Assembly (NCBI GenBank): GCA_037576215.1
Contig: JBANDB010000001.1
Coordinates: 6,076,001 to 6,140,000, forward strand
Reading direction: 5' to 3'
Source of the DNA: Armillaria gallica
Lineage: Eukaryota; Basidiomycota; Agaricomycetes; Agaricales; Physalacriaceae
DNA length: 64,000 bases
The notes below the pieces were generated by a model that saw nothing but the letters and a program-made list of their open reading frames with translations, was not told the origin of the DNA and did not search any database. Positions 34,440-46,800 of the stretch are shown in pieces. Position 1 is the stretch's first letter; every line of letters starts with the position of its first letter. The position numbers and the translations under genes were made by a program.

Positions 34440-36200
34440 GCCGCGTACCCTAGACATAACGATAGCGAGTCGGCTTCAAATTGTTGTGAATGCATCGCGC
34501 AAAGTGGGATTTTCAACCACTGGGGCTTTTCTCTTTGCTCTATTCACCGAATCTGAAGGGAAATACGCAGGGCATGCTTCGCTCACCCATTGTATTTCTG
34601 CTTTCATGCGCAATAGCTCTCAAGTTGCCGGTATAGTCAATCTTCTGTACAAGCACTCAGATGCTGTCTCCTACCACAACCGGCAGGTCGACGAGCCTCA
34701 TTTCACCCTCCCCTGATATGACCTTGCCCCCACGCTTTGTCTCCAGTGGGTTCTACTGACACCTCTCCCCAACAGCACCAAAAACGCGCTGATAAATTGA
34801 GCACTCTCTGTTGTTATGGATCATGTCGACGTCGAGTCCACATGGTTGGCTGAGTGCCTGACCTTTGTGCAAAAGAAAAACGAGTTGTATGCTATCGGCG
34901 CTTTCCTCATCTCAGGTTGAAGGACCTATCCTTCGTCGTACCACAGGAAATATATCCAGTGAGTTCCATACCCTTCCATTGTCCGATTCATGCCAGTTCA
35001 TCATATTCATACTAGCACCATGCGAGGAACTCTGTTTACTTGTCGGCAATCTGTGATACCAATACTCACTTTCTCGAATATCTCATCGCGCAGCCTCTCG
35101 TGCCCGAATGATTTGTAAGTATCATAAGCCCAAAGAATAATCAATGAGATCTATTTCGTGGCCATTGAATTATACTGCAACACGGCTAGACATATTCTCT
35201 ACTTGATATACAAGGTAAGATGTACCCGGTGATCTCATCAGAACTATGCACTCATACTCATAAACCAGAACGTACATCCACCCATGTATCATCTGTGAGG
35301 CTGTACTCGAAGTTCAGATGAGATTCAAGCCCACTCGATCATTTCTTTGCCAAGAACATACCCTCAAGACTACTATCCTCAACCGGACGCGCTGTTTCAA
35401 GTCCTCACAGCTTGTCGCACGACTGCAAGGGCTCAATAATCTTTGAACTTTCAGTGTCGTGGATCATGTTCCAATGCATGCTCATATTTGTGCTTGATGC
35501 TGGCTTCAAATCATATTTAAGCTCTTTCTCATGCTGTTCCTTACTCACTTACCACTCTCGCTTTCTCTCTCGACTCTGCCCTCCTCTGCTTTGCCTTATT
35601 CCGCTTTGATGTCATCCTGGTTTTCTTTCAAGGTGAATAACACAATATTTGTGTATTTTCGAGGCTCAAGTCGCGTCGCCATTCAGGGTGTAAGATCAGT
35701 TGTGGAACTTGCGCTTGCCGCGGTCATTAGTGTGTATTTCCCCATACCTCTTGGGTCTCTTATCCTTGTCCTGTAGATATCTTCGTCCCAAATCCCACAT
35801 TCTATGTTCGCCAGTCGGTCGGTAGGCAGCCGTTTTTCGAAATGGATAAGACAAAGAAAAAGCTTGGAGGCGAGCAGGGTAAAGCGATACTCTATGAAGC
35901 TCTTCGTCGCTTCGGAGCTCAGGTCTGGTGGTCGGGAACATGCACGCTCGCAATATCGTAAGTCGCTGATAATTTTACCATCCTATTCTGAAGTTCGGCA
36001 GCACGGGATGGCACTCGTCGAACAACCTAAGTAAACTCAATCACTACACTATCAGAGGGTTTAACGCTGCAGGAAATTTAGTTTTCATGGCGGAGTTGGC
36101 CAACAGGGTGGTGGATAGTGAGGCGTGGGTCTATGGGGCGGGTGAAGCGGCCATGACCTTCGAAGCCAATAAGTATGGAAGGGTGGTACGTCGATTTCTC
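34440..36200 (+). pseudogene. Fragments of one or more unassigned plus-strand genes
   Basis: Protein-like pieces lie in series: about 34450-34900 (GFSTTGAFLFALFTESEGKY, AFMRNSSQVAGIVNLLYKHS, then a TGA at 34714 followed in frame by ALINWALSVVMDHVDVES), about 35640-35770 (VAIQGVRSVVELALAAVIS) and about 35850-36185 (KLGGEQGKAILYEALRRFGA and FMAELANRVVDSEAWVYG, joined by two short GT..AG introns). The first piece resembles the layout of the N-terminal region of agaric DUF6589 proteins, but that is a recollection without decisive motifs. The pieces may belong to different genes. No full frame. Confidence 0.3.
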
Positions 36201-37043
36201 TCTGAATATCCGACAAGTAACTGAACATTCCCTTAAGGTTTATTAAATAGTTACCTGAATTTCTTGGTCTTGTCTTGAAAGCTTACAAAACATGTATATC
36301 TGCATTGCTTGATTGTTGACAATTTGCTGATATACAAGAAGAATAGGCTAGGATATATGATATGCTCGTCATCTGCATACGGGGCCTGTGATCTCAATAG
36401 TACGTTGATCATCAGTTCATCATCAGAGCTCACTTTCTTATGCCAGGTTCATCAGATTGCGCAATCATTTCCTGGGAATGATAACGTCCTTTTCCCCCTA
36501 AGCTATCTCTATCCTCCTTCAGTCATCTTTACACTTTCACTGATATCTTTCTCTTTTAGTAGGCGCCATCCTTCCCGCCCCTTTCCTGCTGCCGTTCACT
36601 ATCTAGTGCATCGTGCTTTCGATCTCCCTGTATACTGATGGAATCCACTCCTGTAATGGGTCGGGATGCTGATTGTCAACTATCTATCTCCTCGCTAGGC
36701 TGCGTGTATCACCCGAACATACGGCTGTGTACTTACCAATGCCACGCGCATTAACTACGCGAGAAAAACATCTGGTCTTGTGAGTCATGAATATTATGCC
36801 ACTCTGTACATTCTCGTATTGGCAAGCTTCCTTTATGTCACTTTGTACATGCTAACTTTGTAAAGTCTCGTACTGTACAGGTACCAATTCCATCTGCTGT
36901 ATCTTGGGGGTCGATGGTATGAGGAGATATTCTACCACGTATGCTGTAGTCACCGCAAAACCACTTTGAAAATATGAATTATTATAGAAGTCGGCACTGG
37001 TCCTATTCTCCCCTCGCTAGGCGCATACAGCAACTAAGGCTTT
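36201..37043. other. No gene identified
   Basis: AT-rich sequence with repeated tctcgta / gtacatg strings around 36790-36880 and no consistent coding frame. Confidence 0.3.
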
Positions 37044-37520
37044 CTATCTATCAGACTCGTCATTCCCTGGGTCGTACGCCTCAGCAACCCCGACCCTCCA
37101 CTGCAGAATGCGACCAGTGGTAGCGTGCTGAATACCGTCGCTCTGAAGATCTTCCCTCTCGCTATGAACTGAACTGTTTGTCTCTAGGACATCTGCGGGG
37201 CAAGAGGTATTGGAGTCATGTTTGATGTCCCGGTGGTCAGTACTATAGTAAGAAGTAAGCTTGGCAATCCTCCCTCCACGCATATCCATCCACTGTTCTA
37301 ATACCTGCCTTCGCTGTTAGTTCCTCTAAACAACCTGGGCTGAAAGATACGTACCTCTCGCAACAAGCGAACGCTCTCTTCGTAGCGAGCCTGCGAAGTA
37401 AAACGTCGATCGAGCACCATGCGGGGATATTCTTCGGTGTAGATTTCTATGAACTCTTGCCACCACGACTCGGAATGACCATTGTGTATTGCATCGAACT
37501 AAGTCAAACGGTATCACTTG
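37044..37520 (-). CDS. Hypothetical protein, 3' exons
   Basis: The last exon (about 37303-37044) reads VLEQWMDMRGGRIAKLTSYY and ends at a TGA. It is joined to an upstream exon (to about 37520; QEFIEIYTEEYPRMVLDRRF and YEESVRLLRE) through an intron of about 50 bp, GTACGT..GGCAG, phase 0. The 'DMRGGRI-x-L' pattern is reminiscent of the end of SnoaL/NTF2-like domains, but the sequence is too short to assign. An intron acceptor (TTAG) precedes 37503, so the 5' end lies further upstream and was not resolved. Confidence 0.4.
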
Positions 37521-38176
37521 AGCAGCCGTTGTTTGGGAAGGTCAAGGTGCGTACGATGATACTACAATCGATGAGCAGGTTCTCATGCTATGGGATGAAG
37601 AAACCCACCGCTGTGCCACGGTCTATTATGTCATGCATTGACTCTAACATACAAGTCAGTAGAGATATCGGAAAAGTGAGAAGTGGTTCACACCAAATAG
37701 AAGGCAAAGGGTAGTGAGAAGGTGCGTTTTATCGGGAATGCAGGCTTTTATATATGCGATTTCCATGGGAAATTTCTCAACTGGAATGGCAGGAGAGGCG
37801 AAGTTGCGGTGAGACAACTAGCAATAATGAATTCACTACCATGAAAATACTGACATAGGCCGCAGATAATGAAAATATTTTCTATAACGGTAAGTGGTCC
37901 ACAATTCCCAGTTGCTCTTATGTCATAATCCTCATTTGAATACCGTGGGAGAGAGTGCTAGGATAGATGCACCAAAGGTATACTTTACAAACAATATATT
38001 CCAGTAGAATGGCTGAACCTTCTCTAATACATTCATGATATCTTGAAGGTCGTTTAGAACTGAGAGGAAGAGATATAAAGCCAGTATATGATACGGTGAG
38101 ACGCATCAGACGAAAGAGTAAAAGCAGTAAGAATGCGTTATAGAATACTATCACTGACACCCACTTTCTCTCCTTC
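37521..38176. other. Probably 5' part of the gene at 37.0-37.5 kb; otherwise nothing resolved
   Basis: The minus strand contains further short open pieces but no start codon with a convincing splice chain. Confidence 0.25.
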
Positions 38177-38179
38177 TTC

Positions 38180-38768
38180 CATGGCACCACCCAAAAAAAT
38201 CACACAACTGAATCAATGCGTCATTCAGTGTGCGAGAAAAGTAAACGCTACTACGAAAGGTATGTATTGACATCTCTGCCGTTAAAACTCAACTAATATG
38301 TGATACAATTATCGAGAAACAGGCTCCAGATCCGACTCTGGTGCAAAGCTGCCTACGATGCTAGAGCTGCACAAGACTCAGTGCCCCAGTGTTCACTCTC
38401 ACCTTCTGGCTGCTCTAGCAAAGAGCCTGCCATTGTGAATGTCAAGCGCATTACTAGAGTCAGAAAGACTAACGCACTTAAAATTCAAACAAGGTAGGGG
38501 ACACCGTATTGGCACAATCCTTGGGAAATATATTAATGGTGCACATGCAGGAGAAAGTACCTAACACGCCAAACTAAAACCTTGCCTTTGTCTAACAATA
38601 CCCCCCCAGTACCACCTATACCGTCCACCGACATATTCCCCAAACTGAGCGCAGAGGCAAAAGCCCTTCAAGACAAATTCAATTCCTTCATTCAGGGCAC
38701 GTCTATTGGTGAATATGCGGAGTCGCTCTTGAGAGTTTACTTCAAGTCGAACTCGAAACGTCAGCCTT
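38180..38768 (+). CDS. Hypothetical small gene, structure uncertain
   Basis: An ATG at 38180 opens a basic start (MAPPKKITQLNQCVIQC) ending at a GTATGT donor (about 38260); a CAG acceptor is at about 38322. Downstream, two alternative frames are open: one with KLPTMLELHKTQCP, one with CKAAYDARAAQDSVP. A later exon (about 38580-38768) reads PLSNNTPPVPPIPSTDIFP and FIQGTSIGEYAESLLRVYF before TGA. I cannot decide the frame chain. No family recognised. Confidence 0.3.
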
Positions 38769-38884
38769 GAACTCCGGGACGCCTATACGAAGATTCAAGA
38801 TCAATCTCTTGCAGCCAAAGGTTTGAGCGCGAGGCATGATTTACTAGTACAAGCAGCGTACAGTATGGCAAGGACCTCGGCCCG

Positions 38885-40409
38885 GGCGAGAGCATATAAA
38901 GTGACTTTTTGGGCTAACTTTTCGTCACTTATTTGAACTTTTTCACTTATTCTCCTGCCAGATTTGGCATGTTCACTTGGTTCACTTACTCTCACTTGGC
39001 ACTTGCCTGATACTACAACGCCTCCCTCTCATATCTTGCTCACTGGCCCTACATGTACTATTGGATAATGGTGATATGTGTCAGATTTGTTTGTCTGCCG
39101 ATATTAATCACACCGTACTTAAAAAACTCTGTTCTAACATAGCTGGCCCAAATGGCATAGTACCATGCTCGTTCATTCACTCGGGATCTTGTGTGCTCCA
39201 TTCAGTCTGAAATACCTTGTAGGGTATGTCGGTGAACCACATGCGCCAACACGGACGAGTTACGGATGTGCCGGTATGTGCCGACTCTTTCGGCTAAGTT
39301 CGTCTACTGTACCGCTTGATCAATGATACCATTCAATACCATTTTGATTAGCTGGCTTCATACTGGATCCACACAAGCATGACTCACAGCGACACAGTGT
39401 CTAGATTTCAGTAGCCGTAGCCACTCTGGTGACTCCTCAGGTGAGCTCCAGAGACGCTCTCTCGTCAAGTGAAATTGGGTATTCACTTTCCTTACATCTA
39501 TCAAGTGAAGTAACAGTCAGAGTTCCTTCACTTGGATAGCGGGAGGGTGTCACTTGGGAGTCGTTCGGGCCCCAAGGTGCACAAACGAGACTATATTTAC
39601 AAATAATTTAGCCTACGAAGAAGAATTATTGCGGTGTTAGATACGTACCTTGTACACTAGCATTTGCGACCGCACCAGGAGCACTGGTAGGAAATTGAAC
39701 CATTATTTGACATGAAGTCTAATTGCCGTGCAATGGTGGTGTCGCTGTGTCACCCTGAAGGATGATATATGATAGGCTGCCCATGATACGGCGGAGCAAT
39801 GTAGTACGGCAATATACGGCAGGTATAATTGTTGCAGTGGAGCAAATCCAGGCGCCGGTTAGAGTCCAAGCCTCCTGATTGAATAAAACATGTCTTAAAG
39901 ATGTGTCTGCAAAGCCCAGGCTGCGTAGAATTTCGGACTCTTGAAGAAGTCGAGCTTAAAGTTGTCGTGCCGTTCGTCAACAGTGCTAGCATTGTATGTG
40001 AACTTTGCGTCGAGCCAATTCTGCCTCCGTAAAAATGAAAGTCTGAAAGACGAGGGTGATTCAGTATTGTGATAATAGAAATAGCAAGCCACGCACTATA
40101 AAATAGATCAGAGAGTGAATCTCTCATAGAACTAGGAGATGCACAAAGTAATGTCTTGGTAATGCCCTCTTAAATGGCCAGAGGAGAAACTTAAAATTTG
40201 GGCATGTTATTGACAGGAAGCCAGCTCAATGCATTTCAGATTAGCCGAAGATAGAGATAATAGTGCTATATCAGAGCGGGAGCCCAGGGCCAGTCCATAT
40301 GTGATCCAGGAGGAGAGTACTTGACCTGCCAAAAGTGAACTTAAGTTAAGTTAAGTGATTATTTTGCACAATAAGTGAAATTGTCAAAGTGAGATTGTTA
40401 ACCGCCGGC
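38885..40409. repeat. Region dense in AAGTGA / TCACTT motifs
   Basis: The hexamer AAGTGA or its complement clusters at 38899-39000, 39465-39565 and 40335-40402, often as CAAGTGAA or AAGTGAA. The first and last clusters lie next to cggcccgggcg strings (38878 and 40406). This resembles the subterminal repeats of a non-autonomous DNA element, but no target duplication is evident. One minus-strand frame (40127-39750) has no recognisable product. Confidence 0.4.
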
Positions 40410-40441
40410 CCGGGCGCTTGGCCTCGGTGGCTGTGGCTGAC

Positions 40442-40464
40442 TAAGTGCCACATCGTGGCACTTA
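40442..40464. repeat. Perfect hairpin, 10-bp stem, 3-nt loop
   Basis: TAAGTGCCAC / ATC / GTGGCACTTA. It stands just before the three dyad-spacer-box units. Confidence 0.85.
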
Positions 40465-40498
40465 GGCGTTTGGCACTCTTTCCACTCCTCACTGGCCT

Positions 40499-40736
40499 GA
40501 CCCTCTTGGGTCGGCCTGTCCGTTTGACGTCTTTCGTTGGCGAACTATGGGTTTGACGGTGTTATTATTCCTGTTCTCTCCACTCCTCACCCACTGGCCT
40601 GACCCTCTTGGGTCGGCTTGTCTGTTTGACGTCTTTCATCATCGGACTATGGGCTTGACGGTGTTATTCTGCCTGCTCTCTCCACTCCCCACCCTACTGG
40701 CTTGACCCTCTTGGGTTGGCCTGTCCGTTTGACGTC
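40499..40736 (+). promoter_or_regulatory. Three copies of the dyad / 10-bp spacer / TTTGACGTC motif
   Basis: Dyads GACCC-tctt-GGGTC at 40499-40512 and 40601-40614, and GACCC-tctt-GGGTT at 40704-40717. Each is followed after exactly 10 bp by TTTGACGTC (40523-40531, 40625-40633, 40728-40736), then TTTCGTTGGCGAA, TTTCATCATCGGA or CTTCATCGCCGGA. A second, weaker dyad-free string, gggtttgacggtgtt or gcttgacggtgtt, follows in each unit. The motif is on the same strand as the downstream ABC and GEN1-like genes. Confidence 0.6.
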
Positions 40737-41180
40737 CTTCATCGCCGGACCATAGGCTTGACGATGCTATCCTTAGCGTCTTTTGCTGGGATTATCCTTC
40801 TTGTTAGTTTTGCTCCCTAATCAAGCGCCCGGTGGTACACACCACAAGTGTTGGCCCATGGCCTCCGGTTGGTCCACGGTGAGTTTCTTTTAAATCCGCT
40901 GTTGATTCTCAAATTTCAGACTTAATGAACAGTGTATCACTGTGTATTACATGCCCTTTCACGTTTCTGGGAACTCACGCTCATCCTCGCCTCTGTCCCC
41001 ACTCTTGTCCTAGTCTAAACCTTCTTCCAGGTGGTCGCCTGTCCTCTCCTTACCATTGAATGACCTCAAGACTCCATCGCATCAACGCTCATTGATTGTA
41101 CTGCGTCTGCAATAGCTACCAGCAATCAATGCGGCATTGCAGGAACGTGACTCTCTAAGTACCGTTCTCGATACGAGGCG

Positions 41181-41900
41181 AAGCTGGGAAGTGGAGGTAC
41201 AAACTTGAGCAGTGGCAAGAAGCAAAGGCTGGCTATTGTGCACGAAATCAAGGAGTTTGTTTGGCTTAATTCTCAGTGAGTTTTTGACTTAAACATTTGT
41301 AGCCTATCATGTTCTTATTTTTATCATCAGATGAAGCCATTTCTGCCTTGGATCCCACCTCTCGTGTCCTGGTCATCAGAGTTTTCAAAAAATGGCGAGA
41401 AGACCAAACCGCCATCATCATCACTCGTGATCCGTCGCAGATCATGTTGAAGGACTTCGTCTATGTCCTAAGGAATGGCACTGTTATTGAGCAAGGTTAT
41501 ATCCAGCTGCAGCCATGTCAACGGTCAGCAATGGAGGATGAAGAAAAAGACTTGGTCTCTCAACTGCTTTCGTATATTCCGACCACCCTGATGCCCACGA
41601 TCCATGGCAGTGCCATGCTTGGCAACTGGATGTTTGGCATGATGGCAGACTTGACATCAAAAGGCAGTGGACCTACGCCTTTCCGTCTCGCTGTCTTAGC
41701 AGCTTCATTCCTGCCAACGTGTTCTCTTGACTATTTTTATTCGAGTACGTTCTCCTATCCTTGGCCTACAAATCCAGTTCTCATATCTTACTTTGTCAGC
41801 CGTCAAATAATCTATCACCCTCAACGCATCAGTCATCGTCTCGTACCATCTGCCGATATCCAAGCCTCTCCAAGTGTTAACGTTCACAAGCTCTAAGCTT
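41181..41900 (+). pseudogene. ABC exporter (STE6-like) nucleotide-binding domain remnant
   Basis: The frame from 41181 reads KLGSGGTNLSSGKKQRLAIV, the ABC signature (usual LSSGQ.QR), and the next exon (from 41331, after CATCAG) reads EAISALDPTSRVLV, the Walker B/D-loop region. DFVYVLRNGTVIEQGY follows, matching the switch-histidine end of B-type half-domains. The tail LLGNWMFGMMADLTS-like part (about 41610) fits the linker of the basidiomycete STE6-like pheromone exporters. The histidine of the H-loop reads ITRDPSQ (usually ITHD), the Walker B aspartate would be N across the splice, and a frame shift is needed before 41280. No transmembrane domain or Walker A precedes it. A broken fragment. 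Confidence 0.65.
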
Positions 41901-43812
41901 CGTTTCTTCGCTGTGCAGTGTGCGATGGAAGGCGTCTCAGCATCCTCACCGCTCACGTCATTAGATTCAGTCTGGAGAGGCGTGAACTTCCTTTGACGCC
42001 ATCCAAATCGCATCCGAGAAGGTGGTTCAAAAGGTTACTACGAGGTACATTGCTTGACTCTAGAATTGAATACATATCTGACTCTTCTAACGTAGATTAT
42101 CGCTACTATTCGTGGAATTCGAGATAGCGTTCGAAAGTGTTGCTACCCTGAATGTTGACTTATGACGTACTTGCGCCTCCAAAAATTGGAACTCGGGAGG
42201 TGCAAGTACTTCATAATTACTTGTCTGCATACAACCATCGCGTATAATGCTCAGCTGTGAAATGCCCTTTCCGACTTATGGTTGGTTTGCACAACTGGTC
42301 TCCTAGCTGCTCCATGAGCACCGTGATGGATTCCTGCAGCTGGGCTGGATGATATGCCTCAGACTATGTATTGTGCAGATTCGGAACCCTCAAGGTGGCC
42401 TCGTATTTCGAGATAATATATTCATGCTGCCTTTTCTCTTTCGGAATCCATAAGTTGCAGATTGCTCAGCAAGTCATCCAGCTACGAGCTCCCAGACAAC
42501 CCCTATAGCAGCCTCTTCCTCTCTTACCATGGGTGTCAAAGGTGGCTGGGATGTTTGTTTGCTTTTCTCCTGTAATTATGCTAGCTCTAACATCTTCCTT
42601 TACAGCTTCTGAACCCCACAAGCTCGGTATCATTCGTTGATTGGGCTTCTGAGACGATATCCACCGGCGCTGTACATGAGCTTGTTCCACGCATAGGCGT
42701 AGATGCTAGGTAGCTATATCTAGCCTACCATACATATCAAGTCTGACTAGTATCACCTCTTTCTAGTGGATGGATGTCTGCAGCAACATACCATCACGGG
42801 CAGACGAAGAGTCCAGCCCAAGCATCGCTTTTCAAATGACTAGGATGCCTATTTCATCTCCCGGTCATACCTTTATTCGTGTTTGACGGCCCACACCGCC
42901 CTGCTTATAAGCGTAAAAAGACTGTGAAGAAGACACCAGTCTGGTTAACCAACAATTTTAAGCGGCTGCTCGAAGGATTTGGGTTCCCCTATTGGGAGGT
43001 ACGGGCCTCTTCTTTTCACGTGTCATTTCTTGTCTTGACATGAATCACAGGCTCCAGGCGAAGCAGAGGCTGAGCTTGCGATGCTCTCACGTCTTGGTCA
43101 GATCTCCACCGTGATGTCAGAAGACTTTGATACAATGATATTTGGTGCTCGACAAGTGATTCGGATGTGAGTTGAAACAGTCTATCTCTATCAGTGTAAT
43201 TTTCTAACATATTCATTAGAAAAGAGGAAAGCGATTCCAAATATCTGATCGAGGTTTATGAGGCTGGATCCCAATTCTCCTGCAACAATCTCATCATGAT
43301 TGCGTTACTCGCAGGGGGTGATTATGATGTAAGTTATGCATTGTCTTCAATTGATATAGACTCATTCTTATGTGATAGGATGGAATTCAGGGATGCGGCA
43401 TCCGAACTGCGGCCAGTATCGCGAAGTTGAGCATTGGAAAACAGCTATTTGATGCCCTAGAAGCATCTGAAGTCGATGGTTATGCTGCTGTTGCATCTGC
43501 ATGGCATCAGGACTTTTCCATGACATTGGAGACACAGGGAGCATGGCAGCGTTCCCTAGCTTCGCGCATCCCACTTGACTTCCCTCAGGTGTCGGTTCTC
43601 ATCCAATATCTTCACCCAGTAACATCGCAGTCGAATGGGCCCAATAATGTGCCTGCTGCTCCCTCGCTGAATCAACCAAACATATCCCACCTCACCAACC
43701 TATGTGAAGAGCTCTTCGTTTGGGGACACTCGATGGGCATCATCCGCAACTTCCGTGACCATGTCTTCCCAGGATTAGCCACCCGTGACCTGCTTCAAGA
43801 TTTATACAAACG

Positions 43813-43820
43813 ACGGGGAC
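43813..43820. repeat. hAT target-site duplication, left (8 bp)
   Basis: ACGGGGAC, repeated at 48280-48287. Eight bp is the hallmark of hAT transposition. Confidence 0.9.
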
Positions 43821-46800
43821 TAGTGTTGCCGCCGCTCCGGCTCGAGCTGCCGAGCTAGCTGAGCTGAGCCAGTAAATCCCGAGCTGAGCTCAGACTGTTA
43901 GCTCATAGCTTGCTGCCACTCGGCTCATCAATTTAGCGGCTGGAATCCGGCTCGAGCGGGTCGAGCTATCAGCTCCTTCCTAATTTGGATGCTGACATGT
44001 CCACTTTCGCTTTTGCAATCGCTCTCACTCCCCTAACACTCCCCTCCCCCTAATGCTGTATCTTACTCCATCTACTGCCCAGTCTATCTCCCAGAACATC
44101 CTATGCCTCTTTTCTTCCGCATATGCCAATATAATCTGATTTCCCTGCTACTCCAAGTGACAAGACTTCATTTTGCCCTACTGCCAAGTCATTGTCCCCC
44201 ATAACATTTCTAGAGAACTGTGTGAGCAACGTTGAGGATGGTGACAAGTGGTAGGATATTGTTTAGTCTGTGGCCTCCATTCGGTGTGTGTGCTGTCTGC
44301 TTTTGTTTTCTTCTTGCTTATGGATTGTTGTCAGCAGCATCATCCCTTGAATGAGCTGCCGTGGCTGACATCGCTAGCAACAATATACGTGTACATGCTC
44401 ATTTATAGCATGTACACGTATTCACATATCTGTATATTAAACCATTGTACATCCAGCTAGGGCTTCAATCCACCTTTCGACTTCACGCCAATCCTCAATG
44501 GCTCCGCGTCACACCAATGTAGAAGCAGAAACAGCATACCCTCGTGGTGGTGTACTTGAGGTTGAAGGGTTTGAGATTGAAGGTACGTATGGTAGTCGGA
44601 GATTGCTTCTGCTAACTCGAGTTTCGTTCTCAGGCATCAACAAGGTGGGTCCTGTGCAAAATTGGAGAGTAATGCGAGGTGCTGCTAAACAAGGTGAGTT
44701 TTGTCTATCTCTATTCACACAGAAGCGTTGTGCTTATATTCCTCCAGCAAAATCACAACAACCGTTGCGGGGTGCCACTTTGCTCACTCCTCAAGGTCCC
44801 ATAACAATGACAACGTCACTACAAGCCCTTAATGACCAGGATCAACCAGGTAAGTGCATGTTTAGATTCTCGGAAGCAGTCTAGTCTGTAATGATAGCAG
44901 AAGTTCGCAAGCATGCCCGTGGGGCCAAAAAGACCGGCCGTAAGACAAGATCAAGCCATCCGCACCCACAACAAGAGGTGAGGATGAACGTAGTCCACAT
45001 CGGGACCAGCCACACCGCCAAGCTGATCCATCTGTGGTGGTGGTATCTCCACGGCCACAGCTCCAGCGTAAGTTGAATGATATATATTTGTTTACCCTCG
45101 ACGCCTAAAAATTTATGGTAGGTGTGACAACGGTATCTGAAGATGATGACGAGGAAGAAGAAAATCCATTCGCACCCTCCCTTCGGACACTTCCCCCTCA
45201 GTCGCCGCATATTCTTGAAGGTCCCGATGATCTTCCTACCCCTGACCAGCGTCGAAATGAAGCAAGGACATACCAGTTTGTCCACTTTGAAGTGCCGTCA
45301 GTTGACCCACCATCGCCGTCTCCACCTTCCTCATCACCGTCATCATCATTGCACTCTCCAGCTCTATCGTTCACTTCACTGCCATCAACTCCACGAGACA
45401 ATCATAATGCTGATGATATCTGGCCCTTTTACGTGGAAGAAGGTGGTCACCGTATCTGTAAATTTTGCCGGTAAGCCGCCAATGACCGCGTCTTTCATTT
45501 GTGCTCATCCTTACTGTCAGCATGGGTGATAAACGGAAAAACGCCAAGGATAAGACATATCAGATGAGTACAGGAACTACACCCCTTCGTCACCATCTCC
45601 TAAGGGAACATCTCAAATTATGGGTCATCGCTTGTGATCGACTTAACGTGTTGATCAAGGGAAATGGAACAAAGCCTGCAGAACAGTTTCGGCGAGCTAA
45701 TGGTATGGCAACTGCTGCAACACCTCCTGAAATGTCCACCTCGACTTTTGTGCCCCAATTCTCTCAAGAAGCATTTATTGACGCCATCATTGAATGGATC
45801 ATTGCTGATGATCAGGTTTGGAATCTTGTCGCTCTTATTGTATATAATGTACTGATGCTACTAAGTCAATCAATGTGATTGAGTCTCCACAATTACATCG
45901 CATATTTCTCATGCTTCGGGAGGAACTAAATGATTCAGATATCCCACATCACACCTACATCAGAGGACAAGTGATCGAGACATGGGAGAGATATATCCAG
46001 ACATTAAGTGGAGAGCTTGAGGTATGTTTTTGTTCACCTGTTTTCTCATATTCTAACGTGATTTCAGCATGCCATGGGTAGCGTTTCACTCACTATGAAC
46101 TTGTCGAGTGATCTAAATTTGATGAACTACATGGCCATGACGGCGCACTGGATGGAAGCTGTGGGAACTGATGCCGATGGTCGGACAATTGTTTGCCTGC
46201 AGTCTGATCTTATTGGGTACCACTGTGTTCCTGGTCGTCACGATGGCGAGCACTTAGCTGCTGCAATTCTCCATATTACTGATCGAGTCGGTATAACAAG
46301 TAAAGATGTGAGGCATCCATTGAAGGTATGAAATCATTGTGTGAATCATGTAAAGACATCTTTAACAATTCTTTGATTGCAGCTTGGTTGGATGACCATG
46401 GACAATGCCGCAAACAATGGAACTTTTATGGTATTTTTGGAGCATGACCTCATATGCCGTGGGTTCACCTTTTGTGCTACTGAGCGGCAGATACGGTAAG
46501 CTTTCCATTGCTGTAGACTGGTGATGTGAATGATGTTATTGTCCAGATGTTTTGCTCATATTGTCAATCTAGCTGCAAAGGCTGTCATATCTGCTGTTAC
46601 AGCTTTGAATGCTGTCCTCCTTGGAGGTATGTATGTCTTCATGCATTAATCACAATCTCACTATGATATACAGAGATGTTAGACATCACCCGAGACCTGG
46701 TAGCGGCTGTACGGGCCCTTGTACGTGCGGTAGGATTTTATTTGTGATGTTATCAACATAAGCTTAGTATTTCATAGATTCGTGGATCTTCGCTCTGTCG

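Larger units (their letters stand above)
40410..40832. mobile_element. Candidate small inverted-repeat element holding three motif units
   Basis: Ends are CCGGGCGCTTG (40410-40420) and its exact complement CAAGCGCCCGG (40822-40832). Inside are a perfect 10-bp-stem hairpin (40442-40464) and three direct units of about 102 bp. There is no clear target duplication, so an element is an inference; the boundaries may also be a coincidental 11-bp inverted pair. It encodes nothing. Confidence 0.4.

Noticed and set aside
34440..36200. TET/JBP or KDZ transposon genes, sometimes linked in agarics
   Set aside because: No HxD..H dioxygenase motif and no KDZ transposase core could be found in this stretch or elsewhere in the window.
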